DNA of 64,000 nt from Pseudomonas antarctica (GCF_001647715.1 NZ_CP015600.1:3286001-3350000), one strand, 5' to 3'; shown: positions 43,492-52,564, numbered from the stretch's first letter. Notes: a model not told the origin generated them from the sequence alone. Translations and numbers: made by a program.

Positions 43492-44534
43492 CGATAACTC
43501 ATGGTGAACGAGGCCAACCCGTTAGCGACGCCGGGCGTGATCGTTTGTTCGGTTTGGACGTAACGGGCGGTCAAGGGGATCGTCACCTTGCCATTGCCGG
43601 TGCTGCCCACCTGCCATTGATTCAGGTTGCCCACGGCCGCGGAATCGGCGCCATACCTCACCAATTGGGCGCCATGCAGCAGTTGCAGCGCCACGCCACG
43701 GGCGTTTGAAGTGCGGGTCAAGTTCAACCGGTCGCTGCGATTAGCGTTGTCAGTCTGGTCGGTTATCGTGATGAATACATCCTGGGTACCACCGGTTCCG
43801 CCAGCGCACTCCAAGGTAATATCCTGGGTTACGCTGCCGGCGAAACTGCCTGGCCCCTTGAAATCACGGCTGGCTATACGCCCCACCGGCATCGCAATCG
43901 ACGGCGCAGAGACACGGCAGGTAGGCCTGCGAGGGGGAGCTATGACCGCAGGGGTAAAGTTGACCGCCACATAGCCCGGACCTGCGGTCGATACATTTGT
44001 CAGCGTGTACCTGGCGATGTTGCGGGAGGGAATCGTACCGGCCGATACCGGCCCGGTGGCAACCAGATAGACCCGCCCTTGAAGCCCCCAGCCATTGGGT
44101 TTGTTATGTTTGGTGGTTAACAGTGTGGTGCCGGTGTGGCTGATCGCACGCATTGGCTGGCCGGGGTCCCTGGCCATCATGGCGAACCCGACCCCGGGCA
44201 GGCCGGTGGCATACACCGGCATTGACACGCCTGAGGCGCTGAACGTCCTGCCACTGACTGGCGAATTGACCACGCTCATGTTCGCAGACACCGGTTGCTC
44301 GACGGGCCAGTCCTGATATCGACACAGCATCACAAAGCTATTGTTGCCGAAGTCATAACCGTTCGCCGCACCTATCACCTGACCCACTTGCGGGTTGACC
44401 GGCAAGGTGATCGGCGCAATGGAGAGGTTCAGTGTCGCTTGTGGCGTACACGTGCCAGCACTGAAATGAGCATGGGCCGCCATCGCAAGTCCCCAACCCG
44501 CCAACAGTGCGCTCATGCGAAAAAACCTGATCAT
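43488..44534 (-). CDS. two-domain fimbrial tip adhesin/minor pilin
   Basis: A 348-residue exported protein with signal peptide (MSALLAGWGLAMAAHAHF). The N-terminal part (to about residue 200) is likely the receptor-binding domain; the C-terminal part has pilin character: Cys in PTCRVSAPSI and LECAGGTGG, alternating strands such as DVFITITDQ and VTIPLTARYVQ, and the final ASFTMSYR beta strand with the aromatic penultimate position. It is the last gene of the operon; ATG overlaps the chaperone stop by four bases. Confidence 0.85.
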   Translation of the reverse strand: MIRFFRMSALLAGWGLAMAAHAHFSAGTCTPQATLNLSIAPITLPVNPQVGQVIGAANGYDFGNNSFVMLCRYQDWPVEQPVSANMSVVNSPVSGRTFSASGVSMPVYATGLPGVGFAMMARDPGQPMRAISHTGTTLLTTKHNKPNGWGLQGRVYLVATGPVSAGTIPSRNIARYTLTNVSTAGPGYVAVNFTPAVIAPPRRPTCRVSAPSIAMPVGRIASRDFKGPGSFAGSVTQDITLECAGGTGGTQDVFITITDQTDNANRSDRLNLTRTSNARGVALQLLHGAQLVRYGADSAAVGNLNQWQVGSTGNGKVTIPLTARYVQTEQTITPGVANGLASFTMSYR

Positions 44535-45289
44535 ATCGCCACATCCTCTGTAACAGGACCCGCCAGGGACACCGAATGCTCGCGCGTCACGCCGTGGTCA
44601 TCCAGGGTGGTAAAGCGCAGCGTCGCCGAGCCTTGCCAAGGTGCTGACCGGCCTTTCAACATCAGGTTTGCCGTGGTGCGTGGCAACAGCATCGGCGGGT
44701 CCTCACTGGGGTACTCGACGCCCTCCAGGGTCAGCACGACGCTGGATAACGTCACATGAAAGGCACTGGGGTTATGCACCCGTAGCACCGGGCTGTCGCC
44801 GCCCAGCCGCCACCGCAGGGTCTGCACGGCGTCCACCTCCCGGCCTGCCAGCGCCTCTGGGCGCAGGAACAGCTTGATTCGTGTGCGAAAGACAAATTGC
44901 AGTTGATTGCTAGTCCTGGCCGTGGGCCGGATACCTCGTACATTCAGCCAATACACTGACTCTTGAGGGCGTGCGTTCGCCTGCTCCTCAGCGGGGTGGT
45001 AAGCCAACCGCAACCCCTGTGCCGTGCCGGCCTCCAGCCGCAGGATCGGCGGGCTGACCGTAAACGGTACGTCACTCAACTCCGGCAAGGCCTCAGGGTC
45101 GCCGCGATCAATCCATACCTGCACCAACCTCGGGCCGTCAGCTTCGTTGCGAAGGTTGACCGTCACCTCCCGCGCGGCGGCGGGGTAGATGATGCGGGTT
45201 CGATCTATGACGATTTCCCCGTGCGCCGGCCACATCTGAGCCGCCAGTGCCAGACCGAACACGGTCCTCAACCACCTGTTAAACATCAA
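44531..45289 (-). CDS. periplasmic fimbrial chaperone (second of two)
   Basis: A 252-residue PapD-type chaperone with a signal peptide (VFGLALAAQMWPAHG). The N-terminal Ig domain has IVIDRTRIIYPAAAREVTVNLRN and the subunit-binding region PPILRLEAGTAQGLRLAYHP; the NPSAFHVTLSSVVL strand is typical. It caps subunits by donor-strand complementation and delivers them to the usher. It overlaps the usher by four bases upstream and the adhesin by four downstream, so it probably serves the adhesin. Confidence 0.92.
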   Translation of the reverse strand: MMFNRWLRTVFGLALAAQMWPAHGEIVIDRTRIIYPAAAREVTVNLRNEADGPRLVQVWIDRGDPEALPELSDVPFTVSPPILRLEAGTAQGLRLAYHPAEEQANARPQESVYWLNVRGIRPTARTSNQLQFVFRTRIKLFLRPEALAGREVDAVQTLRWRLGGDSPVLRVHNPSAFHVTLSSVVLTLEGVEYPSEDPPMLLPRTTANLMLKGRSAPWQGSATLRFTTLDDHGVTREHSVSLAGPVTEDVAI

Positions 45290-47904
45290 CTGCTCTCCTC
45301 CTGCCTATCCAGGTCGCCCTTGCACTGGCTGATCAACTGGTCCGCGTTTTGCTGGCGCCGGCCGGGTTTTCGGGGTGGCAAGCGATACTGGATAAAGCAG
45401 CGCTCGCCGGCGGCCTCAGCCCAGCGGACGGTCAGCGTGCCGTGCTCGGCAACGCCACGCACAAACGCCTTGCCGGCCTGCCCGATAACGCCGACTTCAC
45501 TACCGTGTTCATCGAACACCTGTGCGGCGAACGGCACGGGTCTGCCGTCTGGATGGGTCGCCTTGATCACCACCGCCCGACCGCTGACGGTCTCGAACCT
45601 GACCCGCGACACCGCCCCCATCGTGGGGACGACGTGATGGTTGGACGCTTTCAACTCCACATCCATGGGCATGCCCTGTGGATCAATGGCCACTTCATTG
45701 CGCTGGTACGCCCTGAGCGAGGGCATGACGCCATAGCCGTGTTTGTCGATACGCACCCCGGAACTGCCGAGCTGCGCGCCCTGCGCATCCGGCGCATAAA
45801 CCAGCGCCGAGGCTTCACCTAGGCTTGGCGAGAGCGTGACGCCGCCGTCATGGGCGATGAGCCCGCCATCGGCGCTCATGGACACTTGCGCGCTGTCCCG
45901 GCTCTGGCCATAACCGGCGCGCAGGGTGGCGGTGTTGCTGCGATAGCCCGTGTAGGCATTGAAACTTGAGCCGTGCTGGTTACCCGTGCCGTGGCTGCCG
46001 ATCAGCCCGTAGTGAGTGTGATCTGAATCCCCCAGCAAACCATTGATTCCGACTTGCTGTTGGCTACCGCGCGAATCACCGGCGTCCCGGTAAAGCGAAC
46101 TGCTCAGGGTCGGTGCGTGCGCTCTATCGCCCAACGGCATGGAGAGGGTCAGTACCAGATGATTATCGACACGCCCTGCTTGCGTGGCCCGGCCAAAAAA
46201 GATCTCGTCACTGCGTTCTCGGTCGCTCGAGCGATGCGTTTCACTGACCCTTGAGCGCTGCGCCGAGAGGTTCCAGTTGAGCTTCTTCCAATGGGCCCCA
46301 TAGCTGACAGTGAATGAAGTCTGGCGCCCTTGCGTCCCGGCCCAGTAGTCGATGGAACTGCCGTACACACTCAGCGTGCCCTCGCCCACCTGCTGACTGA
46401 TCGTCAGGTCCAATCGACTTTTCTGCCGGGTATAACTGCCCATGCTCCCGCCGTGATGCCCCAGTTCCCGTGCAGTCAGTGCGTCAGGCAGGCTCAGATA
46501 GCCTTCGGTAGAGAAGCGATAGGCCCCCAACATAAAATGTGTCCCTGAGTACGGCACGTTCTTGCTATAGGCCAGGCCCCAGCTTTGTCCGCCGAACAGC
46601 CCTTGCCCCGGCACCTGAGTACGCGAGCGCGTGCTGTCGAGGGCGAACGCGCCGATGGGCGTGCTCATCGCCACACCCACCTTGGCTTGACCATAACCCT
46701 GGGAAAGCGTGCTGCCTGCGTAGGCGGTCAGGCTATTCGTGAGCCCCTGCTGGAGGGTGCCCTGGAATACCGCGGGGCTGGCGCCGGCTAGCCCGCGTTG
46801 TTGCACGCGCCCCATGGTCACGGTGTAGTGGGTAGCGCCATTACGTAACAGGTGCGGGGCAACCGAATAGGGCACGACAAAGGTGCTACTCCGCCCGTCC
46901 ACCTCGGTGACGCTGACGTTGAGGTCGCCACCGTAACCGGTGGGGTAAAGATCATCGATCACAAAGGGCCCGGGAGCCACCGTGGTTTCGTAGAGCGTGT
47001 AGCCATTCTGGCGCACCGTCACCGTGGCATTGCTTTCGGCGACGCCGCGAACCTGTGGTGCATAGCCTTGTTGCGACTGCGCAAGCATGCGGTCCTCGGT
47101 CGCCAGGGTAATACCTCGTACGCGCACGCCGTCGAGGATCTGGCCGCTGCTGAAACTGTCGCCAACGGTAAGTTGCGAACGCCAGGTTGCAAGGGAGCGT
47201 TGCAGGTAGGTGGCCGTTTGTTGATAAGGCAACCGGCCACTTCGCGATGCCCAGGCTTGCCCTCCTTGGTGGCGCAGTCGCCAGTCACCCAGGTTGACGC
47301 CGCCGTTAAGGCCCAGGTAGCCCCGGTCCTCACCGGCGCCCGACGTCACCGCTGCGGCGCTGAAGTTGTAATTGAGCAGTGCGGCATCAATGCCCTCGTC
47401 CCACTGGGCAGGGTCAATGTAGTCGCGTGCGGAGCGGTTGATGTAGACCTGCGGGATACTCAGGTCCAGCGTCAGCGACTCGGTGTCGACGCGGCTGCTG
47501 GCCATGGGGATCCAGTCGGCGAAATCGCGGCAGGCAGCCTGCGAGGCGCCGTCGAGTGGGTGCAGCACCACCCCGAGTTCGGCAAGCTGTTGCGCACTCA
47601 CGCACGGCTGCGCGCCATCCTGCTCATTGCGGGGCACGAAATTGAGCGCGTGGCGGCCAATCGATTGCCCATTGAGCATCACGTCTACGCGATAAACGCC
47701 AGGCGCTAGCGTATTGACGGCATTGAAACGCGTGATGTCCGCCGGGCTGGACTGGCCGCTGCTGAAAGCCTCTATGTCAAACAACAATGGGGCAGCCTCG
47801 ACCGATATCACCAGCGTACTCAGGAGGCCGAACAACACCACCAGCCGAGGATGGGAAAACAGCCAGGCGCATTGGTAGAACGTAAATTGTAATGAGGCAG
47901 GCAT
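45286..47904 (-). CDS. outer membrane fimbrial usher
   Basis: An 872-residue PapC/FimD-type usher. After a hydrophobic signal it has the N-terminal chaperone-binding domain (FDIEAFSSGQSSPADITRFN and GVYRVDVMLNGQSIGRHALNF), a 24-strand barrel with the plug motif (GFVRGVAESNATVTVRQNGYTLYE type: here VRGVAESNATVTVRQNGY) and PGPFVIDDLYPTGYGGDLNVSVTE-type segment of which PGPFVIDDLYP is conserved, and C-terminal domains with two cysteines. Length is normal. It lies between the two chaperone genes, two bases after the first and overlapping the second by four. Confidence 0.95.
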   Translation of the reverse strand: MPASLQFTFYQCAWLFSHPRLVVLFGLLSTLVISVEAAPLLFDIEAFSSGQSSPADITRFNAVNTLAPGVYRVDVMLNGQSIGRHALNFVPRNEQDGAQPCVSAQQLAELGVVLHPLDGASQAACRDFADWIPMASSRVDTESLTLDLSIPQVYINRSARDYIDPAQWDEGIDAALLNYNFSAAAVTSGAGEDRGYLGLNGGVNLGDWRLRHQGGQAWASRSGRLPYQQTATYLQRSLATWRSQLTVGDSFSSGQILDGVRVRGITLATEDRMLAQSQQGYAPQVRGVAESNATVTVRQNGYTLYETTVAPGPFVIDDLYPTGYGGDLNVSVTEVDGRSSTFVVPYSVAPHLLRNGATHYTVTMGRVQQRGLAGASPAVFQGTLQQGLTNSLTAYAGSTLSQGYGQAKVGVAMSTPIGAFALDSTRSRTQVPGQGLFGGQSWGLAYSKNVPYSGTHFMLGAYRFSTEGYLSLPDALTARELGHHGGSMGSYTRQKSRLDLTISQQVGEGTLSVYGSSIDYWAGTQGRQTSFTVSYGAHWKKLNWNLSAQRSRVSETHRSSDRERSDEIFFGRATQAGRVDNHLVLTLSMPLGDRAHAPTLSSSLYRDAGDSRGSQQQVGINGLLGDSDHTHYGLIGSHGTGNQHGSSFNAYTGYRSNTATLRAGYGQSRDSAQVSMSADGGLIAHDGGVTLSPSLGEASALVYAPDAQGAQLGSSGVRIDKHGYGVMPSLRAYQRNEVAIDPQGMPMDVELKASNHHVVPTMGAVSRVRFETVSGRAVVIKATHPDGRPVPFAAQVFDEHGSEVGVIGQAGKAFVRGVAEHGTLTVRWAEAAGERCFIQYRLPPRKPGRRQQNADQLISQCKGDLDRQEESS

Positions 47905-47906
47905 AG

Positions 47907-48704
47907 TCAGAACTTCAGGGGCGCACGCTGCGGCGAGGAAAACGCGCCGTAGTCATTGATGTATTTAAAATGCACCTGGGCATCAGCGGGAATTGCATGC
48001 ACGACCTCGCGCACGGCCAGTGTCAGATGACCGCCGGGCGCCACCATGCCCTCTCCCGCCGGCAGCAGGCGCGCTTCAGGTTGCGCGCCCATGGCCAGCG
48101 CGACCTCGTTGAATGTCACGTGATAGGCCGATGGGTTGTGCACTTCCAGGAGCGCGCCCTGGGCGCTGCGGTGCAGGGTCCAGCGTAATTGGGCGGGCGC
48201 CTCGTCCGTGCTGCCGGGTAAATGGGCCGGCCGAAAAAACACTTTGGTGCGGATGCGAAAGGCGAACTGCAGGTGGCTCGCAGGAGCGTCGTCCTGAGCG
48301 GACTGCTCAGCGTTGACCTTGGGCGGAATCTCAAGCGCGTTCAGCCAAAACACTGACTCGCGGTCAGCCGGCAGCGGCTCTTGGGTATAGACCAATCGTA
48401 CCGCCTGGCTTTTGCCCGGGTCCAGACGGAATACCGGTGGCGAAAGAATGAAAGGCACTTCACTGCCTGACGGGGCTGACGCTGGGTCACCCGGGGCCAG
48501 CCACACCTGCACCAGGCGCGGAGCCCGCGGGTCGTCGTTGGTCAGGCGTAGCGTGACTTCACGGCGCTGCTGCGGGTAGATGTGCCGAGTGCCGTCGATC
48601 ACCACGCCGGCGTGGGCGGCGCTTGGCCATCCCGCGCTGATCGAAAGGGTCATCAGCAGGCAACTCAGAAGCAAGGGTCGGGCGAGCATGGATCGGTCCT
48701 TCAA
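47907..48704 (-). CDS. periplasmic fimbrial chaperone (first of two)
   Basis: A 265-residue PapD-type chaperone with signal peptide (LLLSCLLMTLSISAGWPSAAHA). Features are GVVIDGTRHIYPQQRREVTLRL, PPVFRLDPGKSQAVRLVY and the NPSAYHVTFNEVALAM strand. It is encoded directly after the pilin gene and just before the usher, so it most likely serves the major pilin. The 45-base gap to the pilin gene holds a strong hairpin (48715-48739) that may set the relative amounts. Confidence 0.92.
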   Translation of the reverse strand: MKDRSMLARPLLLSCLLMTLSISAGWPSAAHAGVVIDGTRHIYPQQRREVTLRLTNDDPRAPRLVQVWLAPGDPASAPSGSEVPFILSPPVFRLDPGKSQAVRLVYTQEPLPADRESVFWLNALEIPPKVNAEQSAQDDAPASHLQFAFRIRTKVFFRPAHLPGSTDEAPAQLRWTLHRSAQGALLEVHNPSAYHVTFNEVALAMGAQPEARLLPAGEGMVAPGGHLTLAVREVVHAIPADAQVHFKYINDYGAFSSPQRAPLKF

Positions 48705-48714
48705 GGCGCTGTCC

Positions 48715-48739
48715 GGTGCCTGGCGAATCGCCAGGCACC
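48715..48739 (-). promoter_or_regulatory. intercistronic hairpin after the major pilin gene
   Basis: GGTGCCTGGCGA (48715-48726) and TCGCCAGGCACC (48728-48739) are perfect 12-base complements around one base. It begins ten bases after the pilin stop and ends ten bases before the chaperone start. No U-run follows. This is a typical place for an attenuator or mRNA-stabilising structure that keeps pilin made in excess over chaperone and usher. Confidence 0.7.
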
Positions 48740-48749
48740 TGGGCCTTGA

Positions 48750-49310
48750 TCAGGGGAACGTGATGGAATACAGCACTTGCGTGCTGACCGGGCCAGGGGT
48801 TGCAACACCGGTGGCGAAATACTGAGCCGCGAACGGCAACGACACTTCACCGTTTTCAGGGACCTTTGCGGCGCTCGAATTAAGGGCGAGGCGAAGGTCC
48901 ATAGGGCGGTGAGTGGTGCCGTCGACAATCTGTACTTCAACCAGAGAAGCGGGCTTCGGCGAGGCAGGCGCTTGATTCTTCAAGTTACCGGTAGCCGGGT
49001 TGATGGCAGGGCTGCTGCTCTCAAACAAGACGGCCACGGCCGTGTCCTTCGGGCAAGCACCCACTCGCACAAAAAAGGGCGTGGTGCCGGCCGTCTGGCC
49101 TTTGGCCTTGAGCGCGCTGGCCTGGACCTTGCTGAGCGCCACCGCGAAGTTCGAACTGGTGCCAGCCGCGGAGCCGGAGCCGCCACTGATACTGCACGTT
49201 GTACCGGTGATTTCACCGGTCAGGCTGATCGTGCCATCTGCGCCAAACACAGGCAGCGTGGCAACGCCGGTAGCGGCCAGCAAGGCGGCGGCCAGTCGGA
49301 TTTTTTTCAT
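48750..49310 (-). CDS. major fimbrial subunit (pilin)
   Basis: A 186-residue pilin with a signal peptide (MKKIRLAAALLAATGVATLPVFG, cleaved before ADGTI). The mature part has the two pilin cysteines (TGTTCSISGG and RVGACPKDT) and ends QVLYSITFP, the beta strand bound by chaperones. GAGGAAA lies about ten bases before ATG 49310; a longer open frame from 49361 lacks support. It is the first gene of the chaperone-usher operon, whose order is pilin-chaperone-usher-chaperone-adhesin. Confidence 0.9.
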   Translation of the reverse strand: MKKIRLAAALLAATGVATLPVFGADGTISLTGEITGTTCSISGGSGSAAGTSSNFAVALSKVQASALKAKGQTAGTTPFFVRVGACPKDTAVAVLFESSSPAINPATGNLKNQAPASPKPASLVEVQIVDGTTHRPMDLRLALNSSAAKVPENGEVSLPFAAQYFATGVATPGPVSTQVLYSITFP

Positions 49311-49606
49311 TGCGGGTGTTTCCTCATAAGTAGCGTTAACGGGTTGCAAGACGAATTTCAATTATTGAAAGACGAGGTCGTACCGTCCCGCCAAAGTTGG
49401 GCTTGAACGGCTGAGAGAGAGGCTGGAGGGGGTGTTGTTCCTGAGTCTCTTACTTTTTGCAACGATGTTTATCTTGCCAAGGTGAAGTGCCCGCAACAAC
49501 TGACCAAACGGCTAGGTGGATGGGCCTCAAACAACTGAGCACACCGGCGTAATGCCATCTATCATCGGCATACACCTCTGTTTTCATTTCGTTATTGGCT
49601 GCCCCT
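49311..49606. other. divergent intergenic region between fimbrial operon and EAL gene
   Basis: About 296 bases without a gene, more A/T-rich than the flanks. It must hold the promoters for the fimbrial operon and the phosphodiesterase gene, and is a plausible target of MvaT-family silencing, but no clear operator was recognised. Confidence 0.5.
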
Positions 49607-51148
49607 ATGCCCCTCACCGCCAAAGGCCCACGAAGCCGAACCGTACGCGCGTTTATCAGCGGAATCTGCGGCGTGCTCCCCGTTTTACTGGGCGTTGCGA
49701 TTCTTTATTGGCAGGCCGAACGCACCCTTGAACAAAGCACGGACCAAACCGCCCACGAAGCCGTTCGCCAATTCGACTTGATGCTCGACAATACCGCCCT
49801 CGCCGCCCGCACATTGCTACCGCTGGCCGGCCACCCTTGCGACAACGGTACGCAACTGGCCCTGCGTGAGCAGGTGACGCGTCGGCCCTTTGTGCGAGCG
49901 ACGACCCTGTCCTGGCAGAAAAACATTTATTGCAGCTCGTTATTCGGAGGTACTTACCAGTCAGCGGTTAACCCGGATGATTACGTTGATGGCACGTTGT
50001 GGCTGATGAACGGCAACCCGGTGACGCCGGACACCGCGCTGCTGGTTTACCGCTTGGTCGAAGGCGATAAAGCCGCATTTGCCTCTGTTGACGGCTACCA
50101 CCTGACCAACGCCTTGCGCCTGATCAGCCGTTACGCGTACCTGATCCTGCAAGTCGGCCCCAACTGGCTGGATGCGGACGGCAAAGTACACAACACCGCT
50201 GTGCCGGAGTATGCCGTGGCCCATCACCACTTGGCCTCTGAGCGTTATCACTACAGTGTCGACGCAGGCATGCCCGACGGCGAGGTCTGGCGTTATATGG
50301 AAGCGCGCTACCCGGCCCTGTTCAGCCTGCTGGTGTTCTTCGGCGTACTGGCGGGCATGCTCGCGCACTGGCTGCAAAAGCGCTCGTCCGCACCCACCCA
50401 CGAGCTGCAGCGCGCCTTGGGTGCCAACGAGTTCATTCCCTATTTCCAACCCGTGGTACGCGGCGATACCCGCGAATGGGCTGGCTGTGAAGTGTTGATG
50501 CGCTGGCAACACCCGAAAGAAGGCCTGGTGCGTCCTGACCTGTTTATCCCGCTGGCCGAACACTCCGGCCTGATCGTACCGATGACCCGCTCACTGCTGC
50601 GCCAGACCGCCGCGCAACTCGCCCCACATGCCGGGCGCTTCAGCCCTGGTTTTCATATCGGCGTGAACATCACGGCACACCACTGCCAGGATCTGGACCT
50701 GGTACAAGACTGTCAGGAGTTTCTCGCCGCCTTTACCCCCGGCCAGGTGACGCTAGTGCTGGAGCTGACCGAACGCGATCTGATCCAGCCTACCGACATC
50801 ACCCGCCGCTTGTTCGACGCCCTGCATCAACTGGGCGTGATGATCGCGATTGATGACTTTGGCACCGGCCACTCGAGCCTGGGTTACTTGCGCAACTTTA
50901 ATGTCGACTACTTGAAAATCGATCAAAGCTTTGTCGCCATGATTGGGGCCGATGCACTCTCAAGGCATATTCTTGACAGCATCATCGAACTCTCCGGCAA
51001 GCTGGATCTGGGTATTGTGGCCGAGGGTGTGGAAACAGCAGAGCAGTGCGAATATCTCGCGGCACAAGGTGTGGATTTCCTGCAGGGTTATCTCTTCGGT
51101 CGACCGTTACCCTGTGAAGAGTTCATTAAGTCCCTGACCAGCCATTGA
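49607..51148 (+). CDS. cyclic-di-GMP phosphodiesterase, CSS-EAL type
   Basis: A 513-residue membrane enzyme. Two TM helices (about residues 17-37 and 235-255) enclose a periplasmic CSS domain with the YCSSLFGG motif and a second Cys in GHPCDNGT, whose disulfide state tunes activity in this family. The EAL domain (about 270-510) has EVLMRW in place of EAL, then Asn in GVNITAHH, Glu in LELTERD, DDFGTGHSSLGYL, LKIDQSF and EGVETAEQ, so all metal and catalytic positions are present and hydrolysis of c-di-GMP is expected. The ATG at 49607 is preferred over a TTG four codons upstream. It is divergent from the fimbrial operon. Confidence 0.92.
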   Translation: MPLTAKGPRSRTVRAFISGICGVLPVLLGVAILYWQAERTLEQSTDQTAHEAVRQFDLMLDNTALAARTLLPLAGHPCDNGTQLALREQVTRRPFVRATTLSWQKNIYCSSLFGGTYQSAVNPDDYVDGTLWLMNGNPVTPDTALLVYRLVEGDKAAFASVDGYHLTNALRLISRYAYLILQVGPNWLDADGKVHNTAVPEYAVAHHHLASERYHYSVDAGMPDGEVWRYMEARYPALFSLLVFFGVLAGMLAHWLQKRSSAPTHELQRALGANEFIPYFQPVVRGDTREWAGCEVLMRWQHPKEGLVRPDLFIPLAEHSGLIVPMTRSLLRQTAAQLAPHAGRFSPGFHIGVNITAHHCQDLDLVQDCQEFLAAFTPGQVTLVLELTERDLIQPTDITRRLFDALHQLGVMIAIDDFGTGHSSLGYLRNFNVDYLKIDQSFVAMIGADALSRHILDSIIELSGKLDLGIVAEGVETAEQCEYLAAQGVDFLQGYLFGRPLPCEEFIKSLTSH

Positions 51149-51199
51149 ATAGCCATCTACTGCGCTCGATGAAATAATCTTATTAAAGCAACAACGTGA

Positions 51200-51228
51200 T
51201 TTACTCGTGCGACATTAACTACTACAAT
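51200..51228 (+). promoter_or_regulatory. sigma-70-type promoter of the MvaT-family gene
   Basis: TTTACT (51200-51205), 17-base spacer, TACAAT (51223-51228). The -10 matches five of six and the -35 four of six consensus bases. A start near 51235 would give a 5' leader of about 110 bases before the TTG start. Confidence 0.5.
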
Positions 51229-51346
51229 TTTTCCTGCCTGTGCTGAACTCGCAGAAAGGCCTCTTTCTTTGAGTCACCTTAAGCTCTTGGCTTACTAGCT
51301 TTGTCTGCAGTTGATATCAGCCAACTACACTATTGGAGTACAGATT

Positions 51347-51709
51347 TTGTCCAGACTCGCCGAATTTCGCGCAGCAGAAAAAGCCCTTCAAGAGCAGCTT
51401 GCCCAGCTGGAATCCCTGAAGAACGACGCCGGCCTGAAAAAAGAAATCGAATTTGAAGAAAAGCTGCAAGGCCTGATGAAGCACTACGGCAAAGGCCTGC
51501 GCGACATCATCTCGATCCTTGATCCAAACCCAGGCAAAGCCGGTGCCGCCACCAACGCCCCCAAACAGCGTCGCGCGCGCGTGGTCAAGGTTTACCACAA
51601 CCCGCACACCGGCGAACTGATCGAGACCAAGGGCGGCAACCATCGCGGCCTGAAAGCCTGGAAAGAACAGTATGGCGCCGCCACTGTAGATTCCTGGCTT
51701 CGCGGCTAA
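51347..51709 (+). CDS. H-NS-like nucleoid protein, MvaT/MvaU family (TTG start)
   Basis: A 120-residue xenogeneic silencer. The N-terminal coiled coil (LSRLAEFRAAEKALQEQL, then KKEIEFEEKLQGLMKHYGK) mediates oligomerisation, and the C-terminal DNA-binding part has RRARVVKVYHNPHTGELIE and KGGNHRGLKAWKEQYG, with the AT-hook-like pattern of this family. The family start MSRLAEF corresponds to a TTG at 51347, with GGAG eight to nine bases upstream; no ATG gives the right N-terminus. MvaT proteins repress fimbrial cup genes in P. aeruginosa; a fimbrial operon lies 2 kb away. It looks closer to MvaU/MvaV than to MvaT. Confidence 0.92.
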   Translation: MSRLAEFRAAEKALQEQLAQLESLKNDAGLKKEIEFEEKLQGLMKHYGKGLRDIISILDPNPGKAGAATNAPKQRRARVVKVYHNPHTGELIETKGGNHRGLKAWKEQYGAATVDSWLRG

Positions 51710-51724
51710 TCAAAAGTCACTAGC

Positions 51725-51752
51725 AAAAAGCCCCGCCTACGCGGGGCTTTTT
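51725..51752 (+). terminator. terminator of the MvaT-family gene
   Basis: AAAAAGCCCCGC (51725-51736), loop CTAC, GCGGGGCTTTTT (51741-51752): a 12-base stem ending in a T-run, 16 bases after the stop. Confidence 0.93.
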
Positions 51753-51819
51753 GTTTGAGGGTTCGAAAACGAATCTAACTACCGTTTCACTTTGTTCACT
51801 ATCGATCAAAAGGGTGTGT

Positions 51820-52368
51820 TCAAAGTTTCAGACTGTCGCGCACCGAACTCACTTCACCCTGGCTGGCCTCGTAGGCTTCGGCTTGGCCCGCGTATGAAAA
51901 AACATACGCTTTATCGGTATCTACCGCGCCCACCAATGTTTGTGACAACACGTGCCGTCCGTTCTCGGTAATCACACAAGTAGTTTCCATCGCCTCAAGA
52001 CGGCTCAATGTGGTTGGGTGCATTTTGCTGCACACGCTTTGATAACCACTGCGGGCAAATGCTTTCTGGATGGATTTACGCATGTCCAGCAACACACCCT
52101 GAAGATTAACTTTATGCCCGGCCTCAATCGGTGTGCCGGTCAACTCCATGACCATCAAGGTATTGCCATTTTCATCATTCTTGATCGCGCGTTGCCGAGA
52201 CGCCGCCAGGGGGGTTACCGGCGCGCCGTCGTCGGGCACCACCTCCTCGACTTGCCAGCCGCTGGGCCAATGAATTTCCGGGTCTGCCGCTTGCACGAAC
52301 GAACTGCCCAAGAGTGGGCCAAACAGCAAACACAAAGCACTCAACAGCGGTTTACGGAATTCAATCAT
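51820..52368 (-). CDS. exported hypothetical protein (DUF4946-like)
   Basis: A 182-residue protein with a signal peptide (RKPLLSALCLLFGPLLGSSFVQA, cleavage before ADPEI; about 25 residues). The mature start IHWPSGWQVEEV resembles Pseudomonas proteins listed under DUF4946, but this assignment is from memory and moderate. Two cysteines (SVCSKMHP, ETTCVITE) may form a disulfide. ATG 52368 is chosen because the signal peptide begins there. Transcribed toward the MvaT gene terminator; divergent from gloA. Function unknown. Confidence 0.75.
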   Translation of the reverse strand: MIEFRKPLLSALCLLFGPLLGSSFVQAADPEIHWPSGWQVEEVVPDDGAPVTPLAASRQRAIKNDENGNTLMVMELTGTPIEAGHKVNLQGVLLDMRKSIQKAFARSGYQSVCSKMHPTTLSRLEAMETTCVITENGRHVLSQTLVGAVDTDKAYVFSYAGQAEAYEASQGEVSSVRDSLKL

Positions 52369-52564
52369 TGCGAAAAACACCCAAGGTTCAAGCGCCAAAG
52401 TTTGACGCCCGATACCCGCAAGTCGCAAGCGCTGTGTGACCTTTTCATTTGGCGCAGCAGGCAGGCCTTGCGTATCATGGCCGGGCTGCATGGATGCTTG
52501 CCGCACGCCAAGGGAACGCTATTCTCACTTCAAGCCGCGTTTGCCCCATTTTTCTGGAGGGCCC

